A stretch of 64,000 bases of DNA from Thalassotalea litorea. GTDB taxonomy: Bacteria; Pseudomonadota; Gammaproteobacteria; Enterobacterales; Alteromonadaceae. The notes under the pieces are model-generated. The model did no database searches. It was not told the origin of the DNA and saw only the letters and a program-made list of their open reading frames with translations. Every line of letters starts with the position of its first letter. Position 1 is the first letter of the stretch. The stretch covers positions 301,434-365,433 of the forward strand of contig NZ_VCBC01000004.1 in NCBI RefSeq assembly GCF_005843925.1, given 5' to 3'. Below, piece by piece: positions 43,943-52,855 of the stretch. Both the position numbers and the translations under genes were made by a program.

Positions 43943-46336
43943 ATGAATAGAAAACCTAAGAGTCTATTAAAATCAGCGGTAGCACTAAGCGTTGCTAACG
44001 CGCTGGTCGTAAGCGCTGCTTATGCGCAAGAGAAAGATCAGCAAGATATTGAAAAAATTGAAGTAACAGCAACAAAGCGGGTTACCAGTATACAGGAAGT
44101 GCCGCTGGCTGTTACCGCGATCGGTGGTGATGCATTGGTTGATATGCAGATCACCGATATCCTATCCATTGAAAAAGCCATACCCGGTGTAACGGTTGCC
44201 AGTTTTGGTAACAACCCGCAAGTTATCCTTCGTGGTGCTGGTTCTGCAGGTACGACAGATATTGCGGTACCGATTTATCATAACAATATGTATTTACCGA
44301 CTTCAGGCCAGGCACTTGCAGGTTATATGGACGTAGAACGTATCGAAGCGTTGCGTGGTCCTCAAGGTACCTTGTTTGGACGCAATACATTCGGTGGTTT
44401 GATTAATGTTATTACCAAGAAGCCGGATACTGAAGAGTTCGATTTTGGTGTCGCAGCCACCCTAGGTGATTACGGCCTGCAAAAATATGAAGGTTTCGTG
44501 AACGTTCCATTAGGCGACAATATTGCATTTCGCCTAACCGCGGCTGATGAGCAGCGCGATGGCTATGTTGAAAATATCAACAACCCGGATGGTGATCTGA
44601 AAGATTCTGATTACACCTATGTTCGTGGTCAATTATTGTTTACTCCGACCGAAGATCTGTCAATCAATCTGACCATGTCGCACTGGAAAGATACCGGTAA
44701 TGGAAGCTTAAACTGGGCCTACAAAGCGGCAGGTATTCCGTTAGATAAAAATGATCCGACAAAAATCAACGCCATCGATGGTTATTTAGATCCACGAATG
44801 GGTGTTTATGAAGGATGTGCAGGCGAGCCGGATCGTGCCGGTGGTCGTTCGCAAGCCGGTAACGTTTGTACCGGCGATGCATCGGCATCAATTGTTAATG
44901 ATCCTCGTAAGATTGATTACGACTACACGCCAATTCGAGAGCTGGAAGAAACCGCGGTTTACTTAAATGTGGACTGGGAAGTAGCAAGCCATAGCCTGGT
45001 ATTGAATGCAGCAGCATTTGATTATGAAGCGATTAACTTGATGGATGCGGAGTTTTCTTCGATGGCATCCTGGGTTGATGGTACATATGGGACAACCAAA
45101 TCAAAGCAAGTCGATTTTACCATCTCATCATTATTTGATGGGCCACTGCAATATACATTCGGTGTGTACCACTTTGACAGTCAGGATCCGGATAACAAAT
45201 CTGCGTATCTATTTGGTAGTTTAACTGAATCCTGGTATGCCTACGCCGGTGCAACACCAGAAACCCCTTCCTGGGCTTATTGGAATAACGAAGGACGTGG
45301 TGGTACAAAATCGACAGCGTTATATGGTCAGGCAACGTATGCATTAACCGATAAATTAAATGTTACTGCCGGTATTCGTCACACCAAAGATGATCGCGAG
45401 TCACAGGGCTCAAATTCATTAGGTTGGGGTAACTGGGAAGATCACTTAGGTCCGGATCTACCTACCTACAACTATGATGGGAAAGAGGTTGAACGTGGCG
45501 AAGATTCCAACACCGATTACCGTTTAGGTGTCGATTACGACGTCGCTTCTGACGTTATGGTCTATGCGTCTTACGCAACCGCTTATATCGCGGGTTCGAC
45601 AGATTTGGCAACTCAGAAACTACTTGACCCGCAAACTAATAAATCATTTGAAATTGGTTTTAAATCGACCTTATTTGATGGTGACTTACGCCTCAATGGT
45701 GCGGCATATAATGCCAAATATGAAGGACTAACAACTACTGCGTTTATCGAGCAAGGTGATACTGGTGTTGCCGTGGCGACACAAGTACCTGGTGGTTCAA
45801 TTAACTCTCGTGGTATTGAGTTGGAAGGTTTCTGGGACGTTACCGAAGATTTAGTTGTTGATTTTGGCGTATCTTTGGATATGTCTGAATATGATGAGTT
45901 TATCGTCGGAGCAGGTAATCTGGTCTGGAACGGTGAAGCGCCAATTGGTGCCGAAACGATTAACGGCGCGCACGTATTCGTGATGGATGGTGAAAACACA
46001 CCTTATACGCCAGATATGACGGTCGGTGTGGGTATCTCATACTTCTTCGATTTAGGCGATATGGGTACGGTGAAACCTTATGTTCATACGTATTACAACA
46101 GTGGCTATATGACCAACCGTGCACCGGTATTCTTTGGTGAGCAGGACGCATATGCCAAAGTCGATTTGTCGGTTAAATGGCAATCCGTGGATGGTGACTT
46201 CACAGTTCAGGCGTATGTCAATAATGCCACCGATGAGTTAATTCAAACCTACACGGAAATCCTGAGTCGTGCCCGCGTTGCCTATGATTATGCTGCGCCA
46301 CGCAATATGGGTATCCGCTTCGGTTATAACTTCTAA
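43943..46336 (+). CDS. TonB-dependent outer membrane receptor
   Basis: A 797-residue receptor. The signal peptide ends near AAYAQ, followed by the TonB-box-like IEKIEVTATKR. The plug domain (about residues 45-160) has VPLAVTAIGGDAL, VILRGAGSAGT and VERIEALRGPQGTLFGRNTFGGLINVITKKP-like segments. The barrel ends in the C-terminal signature AAPRNMGIRFGYNF with final Phe. It resembles sphingomonad-type receptors for small organic compounds rather than siderophore or SusC types, because there is no carboxypeptidase-like domain. The operator-like sites upstream link it to the SnoaL regulon. Confidence 0.9.
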   Translation: MNRKPKSLLKSAVALSVANALVVSAAYAQEKDQQDIEKIEVTATKRVTSIQEVPLAVTAIGGDALVDMQITDILSIEKAIPGVTVASFGNNPQVILRGAGSAGTTDIAVPIYHNNMYLPTSGQALAGYMDVERIEALRGPQGTLFGRNTFGGLINVITKKPDTEEFDFGVAATLGDYGLQKYEGFVNVPLGDNIAFRLTAADEQRDGYVENINNPDGDLKDSDYTYVRGQLLFTPTEDLSINLTMSHWKDTGNGSLNWAYKAAGIPLDKNDPTKINAIDGYLDPRMGVYEGCAGEPDRAGGRSQAGNVCTGDASASIVNDPRKIDYDYTPIRELEETAVYLNVDWEVASHSLVLNAAAFDYEAINLMDAEFSSMASWVDGTYGTTKSKQVDFTISSLFDGPLQYTFGVYHFDSQDPDNKSAYLFGSLTESWYAYAGATPETPSWAYWNNEGRGGTKSTALYGQATYALTDKLNVTAGIRHTKDDRESQGSNSLGWGNWEDHLGPDLPTYNYDGKEVERGEDSNTDYRLGVDYDVASDVMVYASYATAYIAGSTDLATQKLLDPQTNKSFEIGFKSTLFDGDLRLNGAAYNAKYEGLTTTAFIEQGDTGVAVATQVPGGSINSRGIELEGFWDVTEDLVVDFGVSLDMSEYDEFIVGAGNLVWNGEAPIGAETINGAHVFVMDGENTPYTPDMTVGVGISYFFDLGDMGTVKPYVHTYYNSGYMTNRAPVFFGEQDAYAKVDLSVKWQSVDGDFTVQAYVNNATDELIQTYTEILSRARVAYDYAAPRNMGIRFGYNF

Positions 46337-46366
46337 GTTTAAACCCTCCTTGTGTTAAACTTTTTT

Positions 46367-46390
46367 AGGCCTACGATGTAGGCCTTTTTT
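46367..46390 (+). terminator. Rho-independent terminator of the TonB receptor
   Basis: AGGCCTAC (46367-46374), a GAT loop and GTAGGCCT (46378-46385) are followed by five T. Confidence 0.9.
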
Positions 46391-46597
46391 ATTACAGGGA
46401 CGTAAGTATGCCCGGTGAGCAGGATGCGGAGAGGGTGTATACATGGATGTATTTATCCTGAGCGAGCCATGGATGGTGTTAGCCAGGGTTTATTACAGGG
46501 ACGTAAGTATGCCCGGTGAGCTGCCTATATGGACGTAGGTATATCGATTATGTCTGGAATTGATAATCGATTAGAGGAGAGGGTGTATACATGGATG
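46391..46597. repeat. Intergenic repeat block between receptor and sulfotransferase
   Basis: A 30-bp unit starting ATTACAGGGACGTAAG occurs at 46391-46420 and, 101 bp later, at 46492-46521. A second unit starting GGAGAGGGTGTATACATG occurs at 46428-46449 and 46576-46597. The block looks like a duplicated extragenic element of the kind common between genes in Alteromonadales. No gene is present up to 46730. Confidence 0.8.
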
Positions 46598-46730
46598 AAA
46601 TAGGAAGGTTTCAGGATTCAGGCCTAAGGGGCAAGTTTCATCGTTTGTTGCCTGGTTATTTTATTCAAGGTTAAGACGCGATTAATCAATAGTCAGCGTT
46701 ATTTCTCAGTTAATTGATGCAGTGGTGATC

Positions 46731-48581
46731 ATGAATCAACAAATCGTAGAGCAGTTACAGCAGGGTTTTCAACTGCTGCAAGCCGGGCAAATTGACCAGG
46801 CGAAACTGTGTTTTGAGGCCATTCTTAACGTCGACGCCAATAACGAATTCGCTCTGAATTTGTTGGGGGTAACGTATCTGCGATTGGCTCAACCACAACA
46901 AGCAATTGATGTCTTGCACAGAGCGTTGAAGGTCAATCAAAAAGACTCGGAAACGTATGCCAATTTAGGTCTGGCATTTAAAGATTTAAATCAATGGTCA
47001 AAGGCGCAAGGCTTTCTTGAACAATCATTGCAAATCAACCCCAAACAACCGACGGTATTAAATAACCTGGGGAATGTTTTTGCTGCCCAGAATCTGCATC
47101 AACAAGCGGCCAAATGTTTTGATGCGGCATTAAAACTGGCGCCGGATTATCCCGAGTGTTTATCAAATTTTGCCCAGTCTTTAAAGGAGATTGGCCAGCA
47201 TACGATTGGCCTGAAAGCGATAGGTGCAGCTCGAAAACTTGAACCTGACAACAGTTATTTTGCGAATGTTCAGGGCGAAATCGAGTTAGCTTGTGGGCAA
47301 TATCAAGCGGCAGAAAAAAGCTTTAATAACGCCATATCGTTAGGCGACAACCTGGTGGCGAAAGTCAACCTGTCGACCGCGTTAAAGCAAACCGGTTGTT
47401 ATGCAAAAGCGAAAGATTGTTTGTACGAGGTACTGGCAATTGAGGAGAATAATACCGAAGCTCATCATCACCTTGGGGTATTGCAGGAACAGTTAGGGGA
47501 GTTTGACCAGGCCGCTTCCAGCTTTCGTCGGGCGTTACAGTATACGCCTAATCACGCCAGTTCGTTTTATCAGCTGGCGAAATTAAAACAGCAAAGCCTC
47601 AGCAAACAAGAAGTCGAAAAAATCAACAACTTGCTAACCGACCCGGTAACTCCGGATGTGTTTAAGGTGTCGTTGTATCTGGCGCTTGGTGTGCATGCCG
47701 ATAAGCAAAAACACTTCCACCAGGCCATCGAGTATTTTATTCAGGCTAAATCGCTAAAGGCGAAAAAAGTTCCGTATCAGGCTGAGATAACCGAACAATA
47801 TCGACATGTGGTTAAGGAAATACAACCTCAGGTTGGGCAGGGGCAGGTCGTTGGTAATATGCAGCCGGTGTTTATTGTCGGGATGCCGCGCTCAGGTACC
47901 AGCTTAACCGAGCAAATTCTGGCATCACATTCTCAGGTATTTGGCGCTGGCGAACTCGGGTTTATCAATGATTTAATGAAGCAAGCGGAACAGCAAACCC
48001 AAACGCGATATCCTTATTGTCTGACCAAGCTATCCACGCAAAGCCTCACTCATCTTGGGCAAACCTATAAACAGCGAATCACACAAACTTTTGGCGAGCA
48101 TCCTGTGGTTATCGATAAAAACCCGCTTAATTACAATTTTATTGGATTTATCAAAGCGATATTACCAGACGCGAAATTTATCTATTGTAAGCGTCAGGCG
48201 ATGGATAATTGTGTATCTATCTTTAAACTGCCATTTGACGATAACCAAAGCTATGCTCACGACTTATCCGGTCTTGGCCATTATTATCGTGAACACCAAG
48301 CGTTAATGACAATATGGCAACAACAGTTTAGTGATGACATGTTGCAAATCGATTATGAGAATATGGTCATGGATCAGCAGCAGCAAACACAAAACCTGAT
48401 GGATTTTCTGGGACTTGATTACGAAGATGCGACCGATGAATTTTACAAGACAGAACGAATAGTGATGACGCCAAGCGCTGAGCAAGTGCGCCAACCGATT
48501 TATACCAGCAGTGTCAATAATTGGCAAAAATACGGTGACGCCGTTTTGCCGTTAGCCGAGGCTCTACAGATTGATTTATAG
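46731..48581 (+). CDS. TPR-repeat sulfotransferase family protein
   Basis: A 616-residue protein. The first 350 residues form about nine tetratricopeptide repeats (for example LLQAGQIDQAKLCFEAIL and NLGLAFKDLNQWSKAQGFLE). The C-terminal sulfotransferase domain starts near 380 with FIVGMPRSGTSLTEQIL, whose PRSGTS loop binds the 5'-phosphosulfate of PAPS. VIDKNPLNYNFIGFI and FIYCKRQAMDNCVSIF supply the 3'-phosphate-binding part. Such genes often stand beside TonB receptors in marine bacteria; the acceptor is unknown. The ATG at 46731 is used. No operator is seen upstream. Confidence 0.85.
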   Translation: MNQQIVEQLQQGFQLLQAGQIDQAKLCFEAILNVDANNEFALNLLGVTYLRLAQPQQAIDVLHRALKVNQKDSETYANLGLAFKDLNQWSKAQGFLEQSLQINPKQPTVLNNLGNVFAAQNLHQQAAKCFDAALKLAPDYPECLSNFAQSLKEIGQHTIGLKAIGAARKLEPDNSYFANVQGEIELACGQYQAAEKSFNNAISLGDNLVAKVNLSTALKQTGCYAKAKDCLYEVLAIEENNTEAHHHLGVLQEQLGEFDQAASSFRRALQYTPNHASSFYQLAKLKQQSLSKQEVEKINNLLTDPVTPDVFKVSLYLALGVHADKQKHFHQAIEYFIQAKSLKAKKVPYQAEITEQYRHVVKEIQPQVGQGQVVGNMQPVFIVGMPRSGTSLTEQILASHSQVFGAGELGFINDLMKQAEQQTQTRYPYCLTKLSTQSLTHLGQTYKQRITQTFGEHPVVIDKNPLNYNFIGFIKAILPDAKFIYCKRQAMDNCVSIFKLPFDDNQSYAHDLSGLGHYYREHQALMTIWQQQFSDDMLQIDYENMVMDQQQQTQNLMDFLGLDYEDATDEFYKTERIVMTPSAEQVRQPIYTSSVNNWQKYGDAVLPLAEALQIDL

Positions 48582-48725
48582 GGTCGATTTATAGCGTCGA
48601 TTTATTGGGCAGGCTAGTGCCACAGGTTGTGTATAAAGATATCTGGGAATATTGATAAACACTTCTTTGGCGTTGGCTAAGTGCTAATTTTCACGATAAA
48701 GAATAATGACAACATAAGGACGATT

Positions 48726-49850
48726 ATGGAAAAAGCTATTTTAACGACACACGTTGGCTCTTTACCTCGAGAGCAACAAGTTGTCGATCTGATTTTTGCG
48801 CGCGAGCAAGGGCAAGCGTACAACAGAGCCGAGTTTGATCATGTGATGACAGCGCATGTAAATCAAACGGTAAAAAAACAGCTGGATATTGGTTTGGATA
48901 TTGTTTCCGATGGGGAAACCTCAAAGATCTCTTACGCGACCTATGTGAAAGACCGCTACTCAGGCTTTTCCGGAGATAGCCCGCGCAACGCACCTGCGGA
49001 TCTCAAATTATTCCCGCAGTTTTTAGAACGACTGGCCAAATCCGGTGGCACACCGACGTATTCACGGCCGATGTGTACCGGTGAAATCGGCGTTAAAGAC
49101 ACGCCAGATTTACAGGAAGATATCAACAATCTTAGCACCTCGGCAACGGAATTGGGTGCAAAACAGGCGTTTATGAATGCCGCATCACCCGGTGTGATTG
49201 CCTTGTTTTTGCCGAATCAATATTATGCTAGCCGCGAGCAGTATCTGCAGAAATTAGCCGAGGTGATGAAGGCAGAGTACAAAGCCATCGTTGATGCAGG
49301 GCTGCTGTTGCAACTTGATTGTCCTGACTTAGCCTTATCTCGGCATATGTTGTTTAACGATTTAACCGACGAAGCGTTCATTAACATTGCTAATCAACAT
49401 GTTGAAGCCCTAAATTATGCACTCGAAGGCATTCCATCAGAGAAAGTACGAGTACATATTTGTTGGGGGAACTATGAAGGGCCGCATGTCTGTGATATCC
49501 CAATGGCCCGCATGTTCGACACCCTAATGAAGGTCAATGCGGATCACTTATTGTTCGAAACCTCAAACCCCAGACATGCCCATGAATGGCAGGTGTTCAA
49601 ACAAAGGAAAAATGACATTCCCGAGAATAAAATTCTCGTGCCTGGGGTGATAGATAGCACCAGTAATTTCGTTGAACATCCTGAGGTTGTCGCAGAACGA
49701 ATTCGCAAGTTCACGGATATTGTTGGACGGGAGCGGGTCATTGCCGGTACCGATTGCGGATTTGGTACTTTTGCCGGTTTTGGTGCGGTTTCACCGGATA
49801 TTGCTTATGCAAAACTGCAAAGCCTGGTCGAAGGAGCTAAGTTGGTCTAG
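48726..49850 (+). CDS. Cobalamin-independent methionine synthase-like protein (MetE C-terminal type)
   Basis: A 374-residue TIM-barrel protein equal to the catalytic half of MetE, without its N-terminal domain. The zinc ligands are visible: His244 and Cys246 in VHICWGNYEG, Glu278 in LLFETSN and Cys344 in GTDCGFG. The opening TTHVGSLPR is the usual start of this group. Relatives include short MetE proteins and epoxyalkane:coenzyme M transferases; most transfer an alkyl group to a thiol. It may remove a methyl or alkyl group in the pathway. AAGGA lies upstream of the ATG at 48726. It stands alone on the plus strand, with no operator seen. Confidence 0.83.
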   Translation: MEKAILTTHVGSLPREQQVVDLIFAREQGQAYNRAEFDHVMTAHVNQTVKKQLDIGLDIVSDGETSKISYATYVKDRYSGFSGDSPRNAPADLKLFPQFLERLAKSGGTPTYSRPMCTGEIGVKDTPDLQEDINNLSTSATELGAKQAFMNAASPGVIALFLPNQYYASREQYLQKLAEVMKAEYKAIVDAGLLLQLDCPDLALSRHMLFNDLTDEAFINIANQHVEALNYALEGIPSEKVRVHICWGNYEGPHVCDIPMARMFDTLMKVNADHLLFETSNPRHAHEWQVFKQRKNDIPENKILVPGVIDSTSNFVEHPEVVAERIRKFTDIVGRERVIAGTDCGFGTFAGFGAVSPDIAYAKLQSLVEGAKLV

Positions 49851-49981
49851 TGCACCGTCAAGGCCATAAACTCGGTGTTTATCGCCGCAAGTCGGTTTGA
49901 GCATGTGATTAGGCCAAGTATTGAGCATGGAAGAGATTGCATTGAAAAGCACGTGCGCCGCATCAGCAGCATTTTCTTTTA

Positions 49982-51397
49982 TCAGTGTGCGCTTTTAAAG
50001 GTCGCAATGTCGTGCTCAAGCATTTGGTCTAATCCTGCCACGGTGCCCGGGGGAGAAAACCAGGGATATTTACTTACCTGTAACGAATGGGTGTTGCCTG
50101 AATACTCAAGGAGCTTTGCGTCACCACCTTTACCATTAACGCTATCTGCCAGTGCTTTATTCCATTTCGGTGGCGAGTAATAGTCTTGATCCGAATAATG
50201 TAAAACTAATGGCTCTTGCAGATATTGAGGATAATGAAACGCCGACGTCGCACGGTAAGCGTCGATGATTTCTTCAGGGTGTTCAATAACGGTTTTGCCC
50301 GTGTGATCCGTCGATAAGGTAAAACCGAATTCGCCAATGCCTTCACGCTTTAATACCCGGTACATTTCGCCATACTTCGTACGATACGCCTCTCGTACCG
50401 TTGCCATTGACCAGGATTGGTGTTGCCATGTCCAGGCCGCAGTATCGGTAGTACCTATCCAGTCTGGCGGAAACGGGAATTGAAAATCTGCATTGATCTC
50501 GCCATTGGCACCAATCGGTGTACCATTCCATTGGCCATCACCCGCCATAAAGGCCTGAGGGGTACTCGCCATTGTGCCATACAATTCACCTTGTTTAATT
50601 CTCGGTAGAAAACATCCAGCAAAGATAGAGGCTCCGGCAATCGGCGTTGTAACCTGAGATCCTTCTCCGGCAATGGCCAGGGTTATCAGAGCAGAATCAC
50701 CGCCCTGGGAATGACCGGCTAAAAACACTTTGCTAAGGTTAACGGGCACAGCGATATCTTTTGCCAACAACGTTTCAATGCTCGATACGCTATCCAGCGC
50801 ATTTAACATATCAATAGCATAGAAAATAGGGCTGATATAACTGGCATTATCCCAACGTTTCATAAATTCTATACCATCGGCGGCAACATTATTAACCGTG
50901 CCATGGCCACGCCAACCGGGCGTGATGACGATAAAGCCACTTTGCGCTAATTGATCAATGTATCGTGCCTGACTGCCTGTTTGATCAAGAAAAAAATTAA
51001 ACGATGGAGCATTTGTTTCACCCACCCAACCATGACTGTACAGCAATACCGGATATCCCGCATTAGGCGCAGGCGCATCTGGAATATCGATTCGGGCATA
51101 GACGTTAAGGCCATCACTGTTATAACGAGTCATATACGACTGATAGCCTGAGCGCTGGTTGTCGACACCTGTCAGTAACTGAAACTCACTACCATATTGG
51201 CGTTGGCGAAGCGCGCCAATCGAAAGTGCTGCCAAACTCGGGATCTCGGCTGTGGCCCAGTCCATTTTTGATATGGACGCTGTCGATGTAATAGCACTAT
51301 TGCACCCTAAAACGGTGACAACGGATGCAGCCAATAGACTCAAGCGACTCAGACGCCCTGGGCGATTCAGAAAAGGCGAGATGAAACGATTTTTCAT
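49982..51397 (-). CDS. Alpha/beta hydrolase lipoprotein
   Basis: A 471-residue predicted lipoprotein. The signal peptide ends in VTVLGC (lipobox Leu-Gly-Cys near residue 32). LLYSHGWVGE is the oxyanion region, GWRGHG a following turn and LAGHSQGGDSA the nucleophile elbow near residue 240. A late HYSDQDYYSPPKW and GNTHSL provide the acid and His. It is larger than simple esterases, with an inserted middle region. It would act on the periplasmic side, perhaps on an ester substrate. Last gene of the five-gene unit, overlapping the aldolase gene by four bases. Confidence 0.8.
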   Translation of the reverse strand: MKNRFISPFLNRPGRLSRLSLLAASVVTVLGCNSAITSTASISKMDWATAEIPSLAALSIGALRQRQYGSEFQLLTGVDNQRSGYQSYMTRYNSDGLNVYARIDIPDAPAPNAGYPVLLYSHGWVGETNAPSFNFFLDQTGSQARYIDQLAQSGFIVITPGWRGHGTVNNVAADGIEFMKRWDNASYISPIFYAIDMLNALDSVSSIETLLAKDIAVPVNLSKVFLAGHSQGGDSALITLAIAGEGSQVTTPIAGASIFAGCFLPRIKQGELYGTMASTPQAFMAGDGQWNGTPIGANGEINADFQFPFPPDWIGTTDTAAWTWQHQSWSMATVREAYRTKYGEMYRVLKREGIGEFGFTLSTDHTGKTVIEHPEEIIDAYRATSAFHYPQYLQEPLVLHYSDQDYYSPPKWNKALADSVNGKGGDAKLLEYSGNTHSLQVSKYPWFSPPGTVAGLDQMLEHDIATFKSAH

Positions 51398-52161
51398 GTT
51401 GCTGATGTTGCCTGTTTAAAGCGTTGTTGTAATTGCCGTGCACCGCTGAGCATAAAACTGTGATCGGAGCCGAGCAAAAACAACGAGACTTTTTCGTTTA
51501 ACCAGGATTCAAGTTCTTCGAGATTGCTAATAAACATACCCGTTGTGACACCGTGTCGGTTTGCCGTGGCAACGATTTGGTTAACGATTTTTTTGACGTT
51601 CTCGCTGTTAGGGTCGGTTTCTCCTAACGCGACGGTGAGATCCATACGGCCGATAAACAGGCAATCAAGCCCCGATACCTGGCAAATAGCATCAAGATTA
51701 TCCAACGCCTCCAAATCTTCAATTTGGGCAATGACCGACGTATGATTTTTATTGTGCTCAAGGTTTTTTTCGATACCTCTGGTGGTATAACCTGCCATGC
51801 GCGTCGAGCCAGCATAACCGCGTCCACCAGGGCCATAGTAGCATTGTTCAATCACCCGACTGAGTTGTTGTGCGGTTTTCACATGGGGAATAACGACCCC
51901 ATCGGCACCAAGATCCAAAGCATTTAAGATGGTATCGTGATGATCACTGGGAATGCGAACAATCACATGTTGCCGGTTTGCTTTGGCCGCAAGAATACAG
52001 GCATCAAGATCTTTACGATCAAAGGGCGCATGCTCGGCATCCAGACACAGAGTCGCAAAGCCAGACTGCGCCAGTACCTCGGTAATATGAGGATGCGGGG
52101 TTTTAATGAATGTGCCTAGTAATGGCTCTTTGTTAGCCAGGGCTGCCTTAAAACTATCCAT
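51394..52161 (-). CDS. HpcH/HpaI family aldolase
   Basis: A 255-residue class II pyruvate/oxaloacetate aldolase. GTFIKTPHPHITEVLAQSGF is split as usual; LCLDAEHAPFD supplies the catalytic pair (the family has an xxDxEHxP motif). VRIPSDHHDTIL holds the conserved Arg, GADGVVIPHVKTAQQ and YYGPGGRGYAGSTRMAGY follow. The enzyme cleaves 2-keto-4-hydroxy acids to pyruvate and an aldehyde. The ATG at 52161 is chosen because it begins the family sequence and overlaps the upstream hydrolase by eight bases. It is a likely terminal step of the pathway. Confidence 0.88.
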   Translation of the reverse strand: MDSFKAALANKEPLLGTFIKTPHPHITEVLAQSGFATLCLDAEHAPFDRKDLDACILAAKANRQHVIVRIPSDHHDTILNALDLGADGVVIPHVKTAQQLSRVIEQCYYGPGGRGYAGSTRMAGYTTRGIEKNLEHNKNHTSVIAQIEDLEALDNLDAICQVSGLDCLFIGRMDLTVALGETDPNSENVKKIVNQIVATANRHGVTTGMFISNLEELESWLNEKVSLFLLGSDHSFMLSGARQLQQRFKQATSAT

Positions 52162-52855
52162 AATTTTGTTCAATCCAGTGGTCGATAATATCCAGAATGG
52201 TTTGTGGCTGTTCAAGCACAGCAAAATGTCCACATTGTTTTAATATATGTAATTGCCCTTGCACTAAAGCGTCCGCCATTTGCTGTTGGTGCTCAACCGG
52301 GCAGGGCAAGTCATATTCCGCACCAATAACTAATGCAGGTTTGTTAAATGTTTTTAGTAGTGCCATAGAATCCGGACGTTCCGTCAATACCTTATGCTGA
52401 GCTTCGAAGGTTTTGATGCCAAGCTCGTTAGCCATTGCAACAACCTGTTGTCCTGGCTCGCTGTCTGGATTGGCAAAAAAAACAGGTAGCATGACGTCCT
52501 GAAACAAGTACTGAATGCCATGTTGGCGGGCAAGGTTCAGCTGGTGTTGCCGGCCGTTGTAGCGCTCGTTGTTATCCGCCAGACTATTGCTGTTAAGTAA
52601 TATCAACCCGGTTATTTGTGCGGGTACCTTGCGCATTAATTCAAATGCGACCATGCCGCCCATGGAAAAGCCGACGGCAATAAACGGCCTTGTTACAACC
52701 CGTTTTAAAACGGTGTTGACCATATCCTCGAGACTGTCCTCAAGGTTAAAATCAATGATGATGGCATCAAAACTAGGGTGATTTTTAAATGGGGAGAAGA
52801 TAGCCCCGGTACACAACGTACCAGGGAGAAATACAAGTAGAGGTTTAGGATTCAT
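52154..52855 (-). CDS. Cytoplasmic alpha/beta hydrolase
   Basis: A 233-residue hydrolase without signal peptide. LLVFLPGTLCTGAIFSPF is the oxyanion region, AVGFSMGGMVAFELM the nucleophile elbow near residue 89, and VIGAEYDLPCPVEHQQ with QCGHFAVLEQP carry the acid and His. It resembles enol-lactonase or MenH-like hydrolases that act in ring-cleavage and keto-ester pathways. The ATG at 52855 lies within the last codons of lacI; an in-frame TTG at 52870 is also possible. Tight packing places it in one operon with the regulator and the aldolase. Confidence 0.82.
   Translation of the reverse strand: MNPKPLLVFLPGTLCTGAIFSPFKNHPSFDAIIIDFNLEDSLEDMVNTVLKRVVTRPFIAVGFSMGGMVAFELMRKVPAQITGLILLNSNSLADNNERYNGRQHQLNLARQHGIQYLFQDVMLPVFFANPDSEPGQQVVAMANELGIKTFEAQHKVLTERPDSMALLKTFNKPALVIGAEYDLPCPVEHQQQMADALVQGQLHILKQCGHFAVLEQPQTILDIIDHWIEQNYG

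Noticed and set aside
45613..45999. Antisense frame of 128 codons within the TonB receptor gene
   Set aside because: It is a shadow of the receptor reading frame, with low-complexity Ser/Pro content.
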